A DNA stretch of 20,984 bases from a virus. This document shows, in pieces, positions 9,604-16,658 of this stretch (its first letter is position 1; every line of letters begins with the position of its first letter). The position numbers were made by a program, and so were the translations under genes. Location of the stretch: positions 1 to 20,984 of IMG/VR virus record IMGVR_UViG_3300027608_000196; one strand, 5' to 3'. Below the pieces are notes generated by a model. That model was not told the origin of the DNA, made no database searches, and saw only the letters and a program-made list of their open reading frames with translations.

Positions 9604-9658
9604 ACTTGACAATCCCTTCGACAATAGTAATAACAATAGCAATAATCTTACAAATACT
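9604..9658 (+). promoter_or_regulatory. Possible promoter before the Cys-rich fibre gene
   Basis: The 61-base gap contains ACTTGACA at 9604-9611. TTGACA is a perfect -35 hexamer, and ACTTGAC is shared with the gaps at 3543 and 5444. A/T-rich sequence follows (TAGTAATAACAATAGCAATAAT), with only weak -10 candidates at 16-18 bases. There is no palindrome here. The gene start context is AATACTATG. The call rests on the -35-like box and on being the longest gap in the window. Confidence 0.35.
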
Positions 9659-10570
9659 ATGAGCCTCTGCACACCTTGCACTCCCTGCCCACCATGCGAT
9701 TCCGAATATCCATTGTTGTGCGAACCACTTGAGACGACAGCTAATGGTAAACGATTGGTAGTAGAAGACTCTGCTGCCTGTCAGAAAACCATTCAGACAC
9801 CAGCTTCCCAGCAAGTCTTGAAGACTGATGGGGCAAGCAATCTGACTTGGACTAACGGAGCTAACAATACTGTCCTAGCTAAATCATCTACTGGGATTGT
9901 TGAGTTTGCTACAATTAATAGCGTTCTTCAAGTTGGCCCAATTGATCTTGGTATCCAGCCATTGACTACTACTGGGGCAGTAAGCACAGGAGCAATTACC
10001 GCGACAGGAGCAATTACCGCAGCAAGTGCTGCTATTATAGGAGCAATTACCGCAACAAGTGTTACATTGGCTGCTGATCCAACAACAAATCTTCAAGCGG
10101 CAACTAAGCAATATGTTGATACTGCTAATGCGCTAAAGTTAAATAAAGCTGGCGATACAATGACTGGTGCATTGATTGTGAATAGCACAATTGCATCAAA
10201 CAGCACGATCCTTGCTAATGGCAATTCTTCTAAAATTGGATACAATACTGGTGCAGGAGGAACGATCACCCAAGGAGCAGGCGCAAAGACAAACTCTGTT
10301 ACTCTGAATCGTCCTACTGGAACTATCGTTACCGATAATGCGGCACTCGCAGCAGACACCTCCGTTACATTCAATGTGAGCAACACAGTTATTTCTGCTA
10401 CAGACATTGTAGTTGTAAGTCATATTGCTGGAGGAACGCTTGGTTCATACAACTTCGCGGTGGAGCCAGCGGCAAGCAATGCTAATATCGTAATCCGCAA
10501 TATCACAGCAGCGAGTCTATCAGAAGCATTGACATTGCGATTCATTGTAATCAAAAGCGTTAACTCCTAA
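9659..10570 (+). CDS. Tail fibre protein with Cys-rich N-terminus (303 aa)
   Basis: The N-terminus has cysteines at 4, 7, 10, 13, 21 and 41 (CTPCTPCPPC...). Then comes a repetitive, beta-prone segment (about 100-140; TGAVSTGAITATGAITAAS) and the phage-fibre motif AATKQYVDTANALKLNKAGDTMTGAL (145-170). The C-terminal ~110 residues (TLNRPTGTIVTDNAALAADTSVTFNVSN...TDIVVVSHIAGG...LSEALTLRFIVIKSVNS) match a recurring phage fibre end domain. The protein is probably a trimeric fibre or an adaptor for other fibres. The stop overlaps the next start (TAATG). One TATCG-N4-CGATA dyad lies inside the gene at 10324-10337. Confidence 0.78.
   Translation: MSLCTPCTPCPPCDSEYPLLCEPLETTANGKRLVVEDSAACQKTIQTPASQQVLKTDGASNLTWTNGANNTVLAKSSTGIVEFATINSVLQVGPIDLGIQPLTTTGAVSTGAITATGAITAASAAIIGAITATSVTLAADPTTNLQAATKQYVDTANALKLNKAGDTMTGALIVNSTIASNSTILANGNSSKIGYNTGAGGTITQGAGAKTNSVTLNRPTGTIVTDNAALAADTSVTFNVSNTVISATDIVVVSHIAGGTLGSYNFAVEPAASNANIVIRNITAASLSEALTLRFIVIKSVNS
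10324..10337. repeat. Dyad TATCG-TTAC-CGATA inside the Cys-rich fibre gene
   Basis: An exact TATCG-N4-CGATA dyad with spacer TTAC, in codons for the residues TIVTDN. It matches the palindrome at 3560 at 14 of 16 positions. The 14-base string ATCGTTACCGATAA at its core recurs at 17816-17829 in a different codon phase, which argues for a DNA- or RNA-level signal rather than a shared peptide. Confidence 0.5.
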
Positions 10571-12417
10571 TGCCAGCAGATGGATCAGTCTTTGATGGTT
10601 TCACAAGTATCGTAGCGCAAGACGCAGATACTCATCCATCGTATTTGCCTCCATCAATGGTGGCAGAGTCTGTTAATAGAACATTCCGAGGCGGGATTAA
10701 CAGAACAAGGCCGAGCATCCGCAACATCTCAATCGTAGTAGGGGAAGGCCAAGATGAGATTATCGTTAACGATATTCAGAATGGTAGTTTCCAAGGTTCA
10801 TATCCATATCGGGCAACGAACTTAAATACCAACGATGGGATTCTTCTATCGGTATCTGGGGTGATCTACTTCCTAAAGATAGTAAACAACATAGCCTACG
10901 CTTATAAGTTAATCGGAGGCAATGACCCCGGCATGATGCACACATGGTTCGTGCAAGCCGAAGATCGGGTGTACATCCAGAACGGATACCAGAATGCGAT
11001 TGCGTGGGATGGAGACTTGAGTGTACCAGCCTATAGACTGAACCCATACCTCAAGAAGATGCCGATTGGGACTATCATGGAATACGCTTTCGGGCGAGTA
11101 TTCGTAACGGATAGGCTTAACCAAATCTACGCTTCAGATATTATCTACGGAAACGGATTCACCGATACCAAGAATACCGAGAACTTCACAGAGATCGGAT
11201 ACTGGGCAGAAGGTGGAGCTTTCTCCACTCCATCTATGATGGGAAATATCACAGGCATGAAAGTAATGCCACAGATTGGAACTAACCTCCGCGCCCAAGG
11301 TGCATTGGTCATCCTAACTGCTAACGGAGCATTCGCAATGGATGTCAGTATCCCAAGAGCGCAATGGGCTACAACCAATATGCAAACGATCAGCTTGCTT
11401 GGTCGTGGATGCGTATCACCATACACAGCTTTAGCTAACTCTGAGCTTTGGTTCAGATCACATGATGGTTGGGCATTCTATTCCAATAGCCAATCAGAAT
11501 TTGCCAGATACTTCTCGCTTCGTAAACTATCTAGAGAAGTGAACAAGTGGGTATCAAATGATACTCCTTGGTTAAAGCAGTTCGCTTCTACGATGTTCTT
11601 CGATAACTATCTGATCAGTACAGTAGCACCAGAAACCTATCGGGCGGCAGGGGTAGAAGGATTGAATAGGTATCATAGGGGAATGGTAGTGCTTGACCTA
11701 GATCAATCCTCTTCACCCTCACCTGACGCACAGCTTTCTTTTCGCTGGAATGGCATCTGGACGGGCTTTAGACCAACTCAACTGCTATCTGCATTGATCA
11801 CTGGTCAGAAGCGTGGATTCGGGTTCTCATTCGATAACGATAATAAGAATCGTTTGTATGAGTTCACTAACTCTACTGGAAGTGATTTCGGTGCTAATGG
11901 AACTAGAGCAATCGAATCATTCTTCACATCGGGAAGGTATGACTTCGCGCAAAGCGGGGCATCGAATAAGTTCTTGAGGAAAAGAATCACTGGTGGAGAA
12001 ATGTGGCTATCTGAAATCAAAGGAGAAGTCACAAGTAAAGCTGAGTTCAGACCAGACTCCTATCCATGTTGGAGTGAGCTTAAAGTTCCTACGACCTATG
12101 GGTGTGACCCATGTTCACCCGTTCTAAAAACACCATGCAATCCACGCAGGGGCGGAGACTCCTACAAGAGATACAAGTTTAACTCACCCGATCCGTCTGA
12201 ATGTAATTACATTTCTGATATACCAGTTATTGAAGGAAGTGAATTTCAATTAAAGATTAACTTGACAGGAGCGGCAACAGTGGACAGAGTAAGAATAATG
12301 GCAAACATTAAGAATTTGGAAGACTCTCCGATTGGTGACTGCCCAGAAAACGATCAAGAGTGTCCAGACATTAACTGCTGCCCAGAAAGATATTACGACT
12401 ACTCAATCAATGGATAA
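10570..12417 (+). CDS. Probable tail nozzle/hub protein (615 aa)
   Basis: This is a 615-residue beta-rich protein. Repeated short Trp/Tyr/Gly segments (YAFGRVFVTDRLNQIYASDI, LWFRSHDGWAFYS, FRWNGIWTGFRP) suggest a beta-propeller-like tail component comparable in place and size to podovirus nozzle/stabilisation proteins (T7 gp12 or P22 gp10 type); I infer this rather than recognise a clear match. The C-terminal part is Cys-rich: CW near 499, CDPCSPVLKTPC near 514-525, and CPENDQECPDINCC at about 591-604. It is coupled to the upstream fibre (TAATG), and its end overlaps the next gene by eight bases. A 15/16 copy of the palindrome lies inside at 10760-10775. Confidence 0.6.
   Translation: MPADGSVFDGFTSIVAQDADTHPSYLPPSMVAESVNRTFRGGINRTRPSIRNISIVVGEGQDEIIVNDIQNGSFQGSYPYRATNLNTNDGILLSVSGVIYFLKIVNNIAYAYKLIGGNDPGMMHTWFVQAEDRVYIQNGYQNAIAWDGDLSVPAYRLNPYLKKMPIGTIMEYAFGRVFVTDRLNQIYASDIIYGNGFTDTKNTENFTEIGYWAEGGAFSTPSMMGNITGMKVMPQIGTNLRAQGALVILTANGAFAMDVSIPRAQWATTNMQTISLLGRGCVSPYTALANSELWFRSHDGWAFYSNSQSEFARYFSLRKLSREVNKWVSNDTPWLKQFASTMFFDNYLISTVAPETYRAAGVEGLNRYHRGMVVLDLDQSSSPSPDAQLSFRWNGIWTGFRPTQLLSALITGQKRGFGFSFDNDNKNRLYEFTNSTGSDFGANGTRAIESFFTSGRYDFAQSGASNKFLRKRITGGEMWLSEIKGEVTSKAEFRPDSYPCWSELKVPTTYGCDPCSPVLKTPCNPRRGGDSYKRYKFNSPDPSECNYISDIPVIEGSEFQLKINLTGAATVDRVRIMANIKNLEDSPIGDCPENDQECPDINCCPERYYDYSING
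10760..10775. repeat. Near-perfect palindrome copy inside the hub gene
   Basis: TTATCGTTAACGATAT matches the 16-base palindrome at 15 of 16 positions and keeps the exact TATCG-TTAA-CGATA core. It lies about 190 bases into the hub gene, in codons for IIVNDI. It could be an internal operator or a roadblock-type site. Confidence 0.55.
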
Positions 12418-12937
12418 TCAAGATTCCAGTCCAGCCTTAACATTCCCGAATGTTCCAATTGATTTCTGCCCTACAGGAAACTGGTCAGAAATCTTGCAAG
12501 AATTTATTGACGTTGTTCTAGTCAACGGAACGATCAACGTACCCGGCTTAGGTGACGTAACACCAGAACAGATTGCTCAGATCAACGAGACTTTAGCTGA
12601 TCAACAGAATCAGATTGATGCGCTAGAAGCAGAAGGAGTTGCGCTTGACGCTCGCATTGATGTGCTTGAGTCTAATCCAGTAGTAAAAGTAAGATCAGGA
12701 AATGTTGCTGTAGCATCTGGAGATACAACAACTCTTGGAATATCATTCTCGTCCGTGTTGCCAACAAATGTGTATGGCGTTTCTCTTACTCCAGTCTATG
12801 CTTCTGGAACACCGCTAACAACCCCCTTGTTTTCATTGGTAACTGGAAGTAAAACTACTGCTGGATTTACAGTTAGAGTTGATAATAATATTGCAGAAAT
12901 AACGAGTTTGGACTGGATGGCGGTTCACACTTCGTAA
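12410..12937 (+). CDS. Small coiled-coil fibre with lectin-like C-terminus (175 aa)
   Basis: I chose ATG 12410 (MDNQDSSPALTFPN) because it overlaps the hub gene by only eight bases; a longer reading from 12332 would overlap by 86. Residues about 54-85 (PEQIAQINETLADQQNQIDALEAEG...) form a coiled coil with heptad-like spacing. The C-terminal ~85 residues (VRSGNVAVASGDTTTLGISFS...GSKTTAGFTVRVDN...DWMAVHT) resemble the H-type lectin/receptor-binding knob found at the tip of some phage fibres, with its closing W-x-A. It probably forms a trimeric receptor-binding or capping fibre on the hub. The knob assignment rests on pattern only. Confidence 0.68.
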   Translation: MDNQDSSPALTFPNVPIDFCPTGNWSEILQEFIDVVLVNGTINVPGLGDVTPEQIAQINETLADQQNQIDALEAEGVALDARIDVLESNPVVKVRSGNVAVASGDTTTLGISFSSVLPTNVYGVSLTPVYASGTPLTTPLFSLVTGSKTTAGFTVRVDNNIAEITSLDWMAVHTS

Positions 12938-12965
12938 GTAAATAGCCATAAAGAAAACAAATACT

Positions 12966-13124
12966 ATGACACCACTAAAAGGAACTGACCCTCGCCTCGT
13001 CTCTGGCGGCTCACCAACTCGCGGTAAGATCGGCGAAGGTATGGGCAATATGCCAAACCTTGGAGCCAAAAAGCCTAGCATCTACACGACTGCTGGCACT
13101 CCAAAACAAGGCTACCAGAAGTAA
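12966..13124 (+). CDS. Small basic hypothetical protein (52 aa)
   Basis: This 52-residue reading frame (MTPLKGTDPRLVSGGSPTRG...GNMPNLGAKKPSIYTT...GYQK) is rich in Gly, Pro, Lys and Arg with few hydrophobic residues. It starts in the same CAAATACTATG context as the fibre gene at 9659, which supports it as real. The stop is next to the palindrome before the adaptor gene. I do not recognise the family. A disordered, DNA- or protein-binding structural accessory is possible but not shown. Confidence 0.55.
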   Translation: MTPLKGTDPRLVSGGSPTRGKIGEGMGNMPNLGAKKPSIYTTAGTPKQGYQK

Positions 13125-13140
13125 TTATCGTTAACGATAA
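13125..13140. promoter_or_regulatory. Perfect 16-base palindrome overlapping the adaptor start codon
   Basis: TTATCGTTAACGATAA fills the gap between the 52-residue gene and the adaptor gene, and its last base is the A of the adaptor ATG. Its sequence is identical to 3560-3575. Unlike the copies at 3560 and 5461, no ACTTGACT precedes it. As DNA it is a symmetric site for a dimeric protein; as RNA it could form a six-pair stem with a UUAA loop that would hide the start codon. Confidence 0.6.
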
Positions 13141-14102
13141 TGGGTGATACCCTCAAAGAGATGGCAGAACTCGTAAAGGGTTTTGTCGGAGATAGTGGCG
13201 TATGTTCTGATGAGAGAGCTTTTAAAGCAATCAATCAGGCCAGACGCTTGCTATGGAATAAACGTGCGTGGACAACTCAAGAAGAGTACGTCCAGATTTG
13301 TTGCGTTAACGACTGCTTCACTCTACCCAATCGCTATGAGCAAATCAAGCTGGCGTGGGTAGGGGATAACGCAGTATCGTTAGCTGACGAATGGTTCAAT
13401 TCGACTAACGCATTTGCGCTGAATGCTGACCAATCCTGCCATCGTTTGATTACGGAAGTAGGAGGGAAGCACGTTCTCTTTAGGGACTACACCACCCACT
13501 TCTATCGTTTAGGTGTGATGTTAGAAAACGCAGAAGACATCGGCGTGACTCTGACATTTGAAGTACAAGACCAATACGACACCTACCATACGATCAAGGT
13601 AACTGGGGTTAACCCACCAGACCTAGCTCAATCTGATCTATTGATCAAAGGAGTTAGATCAGTATCTAAACCCGCAACCAAAGGAAGAGTAAGAATCTAT
13701 GCGTACGATACCTCGCTGGAAGCTAAAACATTAATCTCTGTCTACCAACCTAATGATGTTAACCCATCATTCCGTAGGTTCAAAGCACCAAGAACGTGCG
13801 AGTGCATCACTCTGTATGCTTCTAAGAGATACTTTGATCTGGTAGATGAACAAGAGCTAGTTGAGTTCATCCCAGATGCAATGATCTACGCTATCCTTGC
13901 TCTGAACTCCAGAGACAACAGGAAAGCGCAAGAGTTCTTGATGAACCTAGACCTTGCTATCAAAGAGCAAGAGAAGGAAATGGAAGGTGAAGAGATACCA
14001 ACCGCCGCTCCTATCCGCTTTGCTAACTATAGCAGAGCAGAGAACCTAATCGGTTCTGATTTACTTTCTCCATCAGCTAACGACTACTTCTTGTATAGAT
14101 GA
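13140..14102 (+). CDS. Head-tail adaptor-like protein (320 aa)
   Basis: The N-terminal ~45 residues are helical with the pattern 'VCSDERAFKAINQARRLLWNKRAWTT', like the helical start of podovirus adaptor/tail-tube A proteins and related connectors. A Cys-containing beta segment follows (YVQICCVNDCFTLPNRYEQIKLAWVG), then a mainly beta middle. A helical C-terminal part contains AILALNSRDNRKAQEFLMNLDLAIKEQEKEME (about 255-286). It probably joins the portal to the nozzle, in keeping with the hub upstream and internal proteins downstream. The start codon overlaps the palindrome at 13125-13140. The stop overlaps the next gene (ATGA). The family call is moderate. Confidence 0.6.
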   Translation: MGDTLKEMAELVKGFVGDSGVCSDERAFKAINQARRLLWNKRAWTTQEEYVQICCVNDCFTLPNRYEQIKLAWVGDNAVSLADEWFNSTNAFALNADQSCHRLITEVGGKHVLFRDYTTHFYRLGVMLENAEDIGVTLTFEVQDQYDTYHTIKVTGVNPPDLAQSDLLIKGVRSVSKPATKGRVRIYAYDTSLEAKTLISVYQPNDVNPSFRRFKAPRTCECITLYASKRYFDLVDEQELVEFIPDAMIYAILALNSRDNRKAQEFLMNLDLAIKEQEKEMEGEEIPTAAPIRFANYSRAENLIGSDLLSPSANDYFLYR

Positions 14103-14449
14103 CGGCATACGACCTAGCTAATAAGTGGCAATTACAATATGGAGAAGAACCTTTACAAGAAAGAATCGACTGGCACAAAGATTTCGGGCTTGTATTTATA
14201 ACAAAGAAACTATTTATTCTAGCAAGCGAATTAAATTACGATCCAGAAACAAAAGATATAGATATGCAAACATCGAATACTAACGCATGGTTTATTGAAC
14301 TAGCTGCTAACGCAACTAGCGAATCTTTGTTTGAACATATTAAAAGGATTTTCCCAAATAAACAAGATTGGGTTTTGTGGTTGCGTAGGGGAAGCAGTAA
14401 ATTACACGCATATAAATGGGATGAGTTTGCTAGAAAGGCAGGGGTTTAA
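14099..14449 (+). CDS. Hypothetical protein between adaptor and internal-protein genes (116 aa)
   Basis: A 116-residue soluble protein (MTAYDLANKWQLQYGEEPLQERIDWHKDFGLVF...DWVLWLRRGSSKLHAYKWDEFARKAGV), Trp-rich and likely alpha/beta. I do not recognise it. It overlaps the adaptor gene as ATGA and is followed after two bases by the next gene, so it is translated with the virion proteins. The position corresponds roughly to T7 gene 13 (internal virion protein A), but no sequence evidence supports homology. No signal, membrane segment or clear active-site motif is visible. Confidence 0.6.
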   Translation: MTAYDLANKWQLQYGEEPLQERIDWHKDFGLVFITKKLFILASELNYDPETKDIDMQTSNTNAWFIELAANATSESLFEHIKRIFPNKQDWVLWLRRGSSKLHAYKWDEFARKAGV

Positions 14450-14451
14450 TC

Positions 14452-15282
14452 ATGGGTGGATCAGCAAAAAAATCTAAGACAGCTAAGTATATCGAACGCC
14501 CCGGAGTTGCGTTAGCACAAGACTTACCATCGTATACTGAGTCAGCGCAAAAAGCTACAGCCGCTAGATTGGCTGAGATTGAACGAGTCATGCCGGGGGC
14601 TACTGCCCAACGTAGGCAAGCTAGTGACATTACAGCATCATGGATGAGGGGAGAACTCCCTCAAGATGTACAAGAACAAACCATGCGAAACATTGCTGAG
14701 TTTGGTGGCGCAGGATTCAACCCAGCAACAGCGGGTAGGGCTGGTGGATTCCAGATGGCGCAAGGCATGGTTCCAAGGCAATTCGGTCTACAATCTACAC
14801 AACTCCAAGAAAAAGGAGTTAGCACAGCAATGGGCTGGCAGCAACTAGCTGACTCATTTGCTTATGATCCATTTGAAACAGCAGGATTTGTTGGCCCATC
14901 ACAATCGTATGGACAACAAAAAGCGGCAGCAGAACAATACGATGCTAAAGTAAATGCTGCTAACCAAGCATCTAAAACCAATCAGATTATTGGTGCAGTA
15001 GGAACTGCTGTAGCAATTGGTGCTGCCCCATTTACAGGTGGAGCATCACTAGGACTTCTTGGAACTACACTACCTATGATGGGTGGAGGAAGTGCTGGCG
15101 GTGGAGGTGGCGGCGGTGGTGGAATTGGCCAATTCGGAGGAGGTTCTGGAATGGGGTTCACTAATCCATTTGGAGCGAAGCCAGTATCTGGATATGGTGG
15201 ACAAACATACACCCCATCACAAGGTGGAAACTTTTACAAACCAAGTAGTGGTTCAATTACTGCGCCAGTTTACGGAAAATAA
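14452..15282 (+). CDS. Probable internal/ejection virion protein, Gly-rich (276 aa)
   Basis: The N-terminal ~170 residues are helical and Gln/Ala-rich (SAQKATAARLAEIERVMPGATAQ...). A glycine/alanine-rich hydrophobic stretch spans about 178-206 (IIGAVGTAVAIGAAPF...LGLLGTTL). Next comes a poly-glycine run (211-224), and the C-terminus is rich in Gly, Pro, Ser and Tyr. A helical protein with a short membrane-compatible segment, placed after the adaptor and before two larger internal proteins, recalls T7 gp14-type proteins that are ejected and insert into the host envelope. A GGGG 13-16 bases upstream of the ATG is a weak Shine-Dalgarno-like string and may be only coding sequence. Confidence 0.55.
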   Translation: MGGSAKKSKTAKYIERPGVALAQDLPSYTESAQKATAARLAEIERVMPGATAQRRQASDITASWMRGELPQDVQEQTMRNIAEFGGAGFNPATAGRAGGFQMAQGMVPRQFGLQSTQLQEKGVSTAMGWQQLADSFAYDPFETAGFVGPSQSYGQQKAAAEQYDAKVNAANQASKTNQIIGAVGTAVAIGAAPFTGGASLGLLGTTLPMMGGGSAGGGGGGGGGIGQFGGGSGMGFTNPFGAKPVSGYGGQTYTPSQGGNFYKPSSGSITAPVYGK

Positions 15283-15287
15283 CTATT

Positions 15288-16658
15288 ATGGCCGAAGATA
15301 ATATATTAGCAAGTAACCTAGCACAACTGGGAGGTCAAATCTCTTCAACATTCCAAACTGTTGCATTACAAAACCAATACAAGAATGCACTACCCGGAAT
15401 GCAAGAAGCCTTCAAATCTGCCATGACAGACTTCGACTCTGGTAAAAGTGGCGCAGGATTCAGCAAGATCATGGCAATAGCTATGGAGAATCCTAACAAT
15501 CCCTACATCCAGAACATTACCCAGATGGCATTCAAGGCTGGTCAGTTTGCTTCTGATGATTACTTTAAGGGTCAGCAGATTGATGTATCTAGGGCTAGAT
15601 ATGGTGGTGGAGGTGGTTCTCAAGTCACCGCAGATGATATTATAACTGGACTAAATGACCAAGATGGAATAACACCAGATGTAACTGAAGAAGGAATTGT
15701 TGATCAAGGAGTAGCTGAAGCATCAAGGGCTGGAGCAATGGGGCTTCCAATTGGTGAAGCAATCAGGGCAAGGCAGCAAAGAATGCAGCAGCCAACATTA
15801 GTTCCACAACAACAGTCAATGCAAGCTCAAGAAGATAACCTAGCTGTACAAGGTGATCTATCGACCCCAGTTGAAGTGCAACTGCCAGTACAAGAATCAG
15901 CACCAACACCTCTCGCATTTAAACAAGAGAAACCACAAGAGCAACCAAGCCCACTTGAGATAACTTTCCAAAAGAAATTTGATGATTGGTCATCTATGCC
16001 ACTAGAGAAGCAAAAGGCACAAGATGAAGCTACATCTATATCGTTTGGTTCTGAATCAGATTTAAGTAGTCATGTCAGCAAACTTCCAAGAGGACAAAAG
16101 TTTGTTGCTGCTGACCCATCTTTACAATCCGTTATCCCCGGAGTAACTGGATTTATTCTTCCAGAAAAGTTTTCTCAATGGGTTAGAAGAGGAGTGACTG
16201 TAGGCAAATCAATCAGTCAAACAATTGGTAAAGAAGACAAGTTGGCAGATGAATCTAAGAAATCGGCTGAATGGTTCGATGCTTTTAGTGATGCAGCAGT
16301 GAGTGTAGACGCTAACCCAAGGTTGCGTAATCTACTAAAAGACGCTGGTGGTGTAGCCAATATTGAATACCAACCTGTTAAACGACCTCCAACAGATGAG
16401 GAAAGAAGGGCTAATTACAATGCTGGAATGCAAGAAGTAATTCAAGCATCTATTCGTGGATCAAAACTTCCTCCAATTGAAATCACAAAAGATGAGGCTC
16501 AAGACCTTCAGACATTAAAAACAAAAGCTGCTGCTATGCAAACGATGGGTGCGAAAGCAGTTATTAACAGATCATCTATAAAGAAACCAGAAGCAGTTAC
16601 ACCAGCACCAAAAAGTGCTGGACAAAAGAAAGAACTTAAATCTATATTCCTTAAATGA
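15288..16658 (+). CDS. Probable internal/ejection virion protein (456 aa)
   Basis: This hydrophilic, Gln-rich protein has a helical N-terminal part (1-100; IMAIAMENPNNPYIQNITQM), a glycine patch (YGGGGGSQ near 105), and a low-complexity Gln/Pro linker (about 165-235; QQRMQQPTLVPQQQ). Further helices lead to a Lys-rich tail. It has no membrane segment and no recognised enzyme motif. Its place between a membrane-active internal protein and a giant C-terminal one fits a T7 gp15-like partner. The start context is AACTATTATG, and the stop overlaps the giant gene as ATGA, so the two should be made in fixed proportion. Confidence 0.55.
   Translation: MAEDNILASNLAQLGGQISSTFQTVALQNQYKNALPGMQEAFKSAMTDFDSGKSGAGFSKIMAIAMENPNNPYIQNITQMAFKAGQFASDDYFKGQQIDVSRARYGGGGGSQVTADDIITGLNDQDGITPDVTEEGIVDQGVAEASRAGAMGLPIGEAIRARQQRMQQPTLVPQQQSMQAQEDNLAVQGDLSTPVEVQLPVQESAPTPLAFKQEKPQEQPSPLEITFQKKFDDWSSMPLEKQKAQDEATSISFGSESDLSSHVSKLPRGQKFVAADPSLQSVIPGVTGFILPEKFSQWVRRGVTVGKSISQTIGKEDKLADESKKSAEWFDAFSDAAVSVDANPRLRNLLKDAGGVANIEYQPVKRPPTDEERRANYNAGMQEVIQASIRGSKLPPIEITKDEAQDLQTLKTKAAAMQTMGAKAVINRSSIKKPEAVTPAPKSAGQKKELKSIFLK

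Noticed and set aside
12332-12409. Longer N-terminus for the small coiled-coil fibre starting at 12332
   Set aside because: It would overlap the hub gene by 86 bases. The start at 12410 overlaps by only eight and fits the compact layout.
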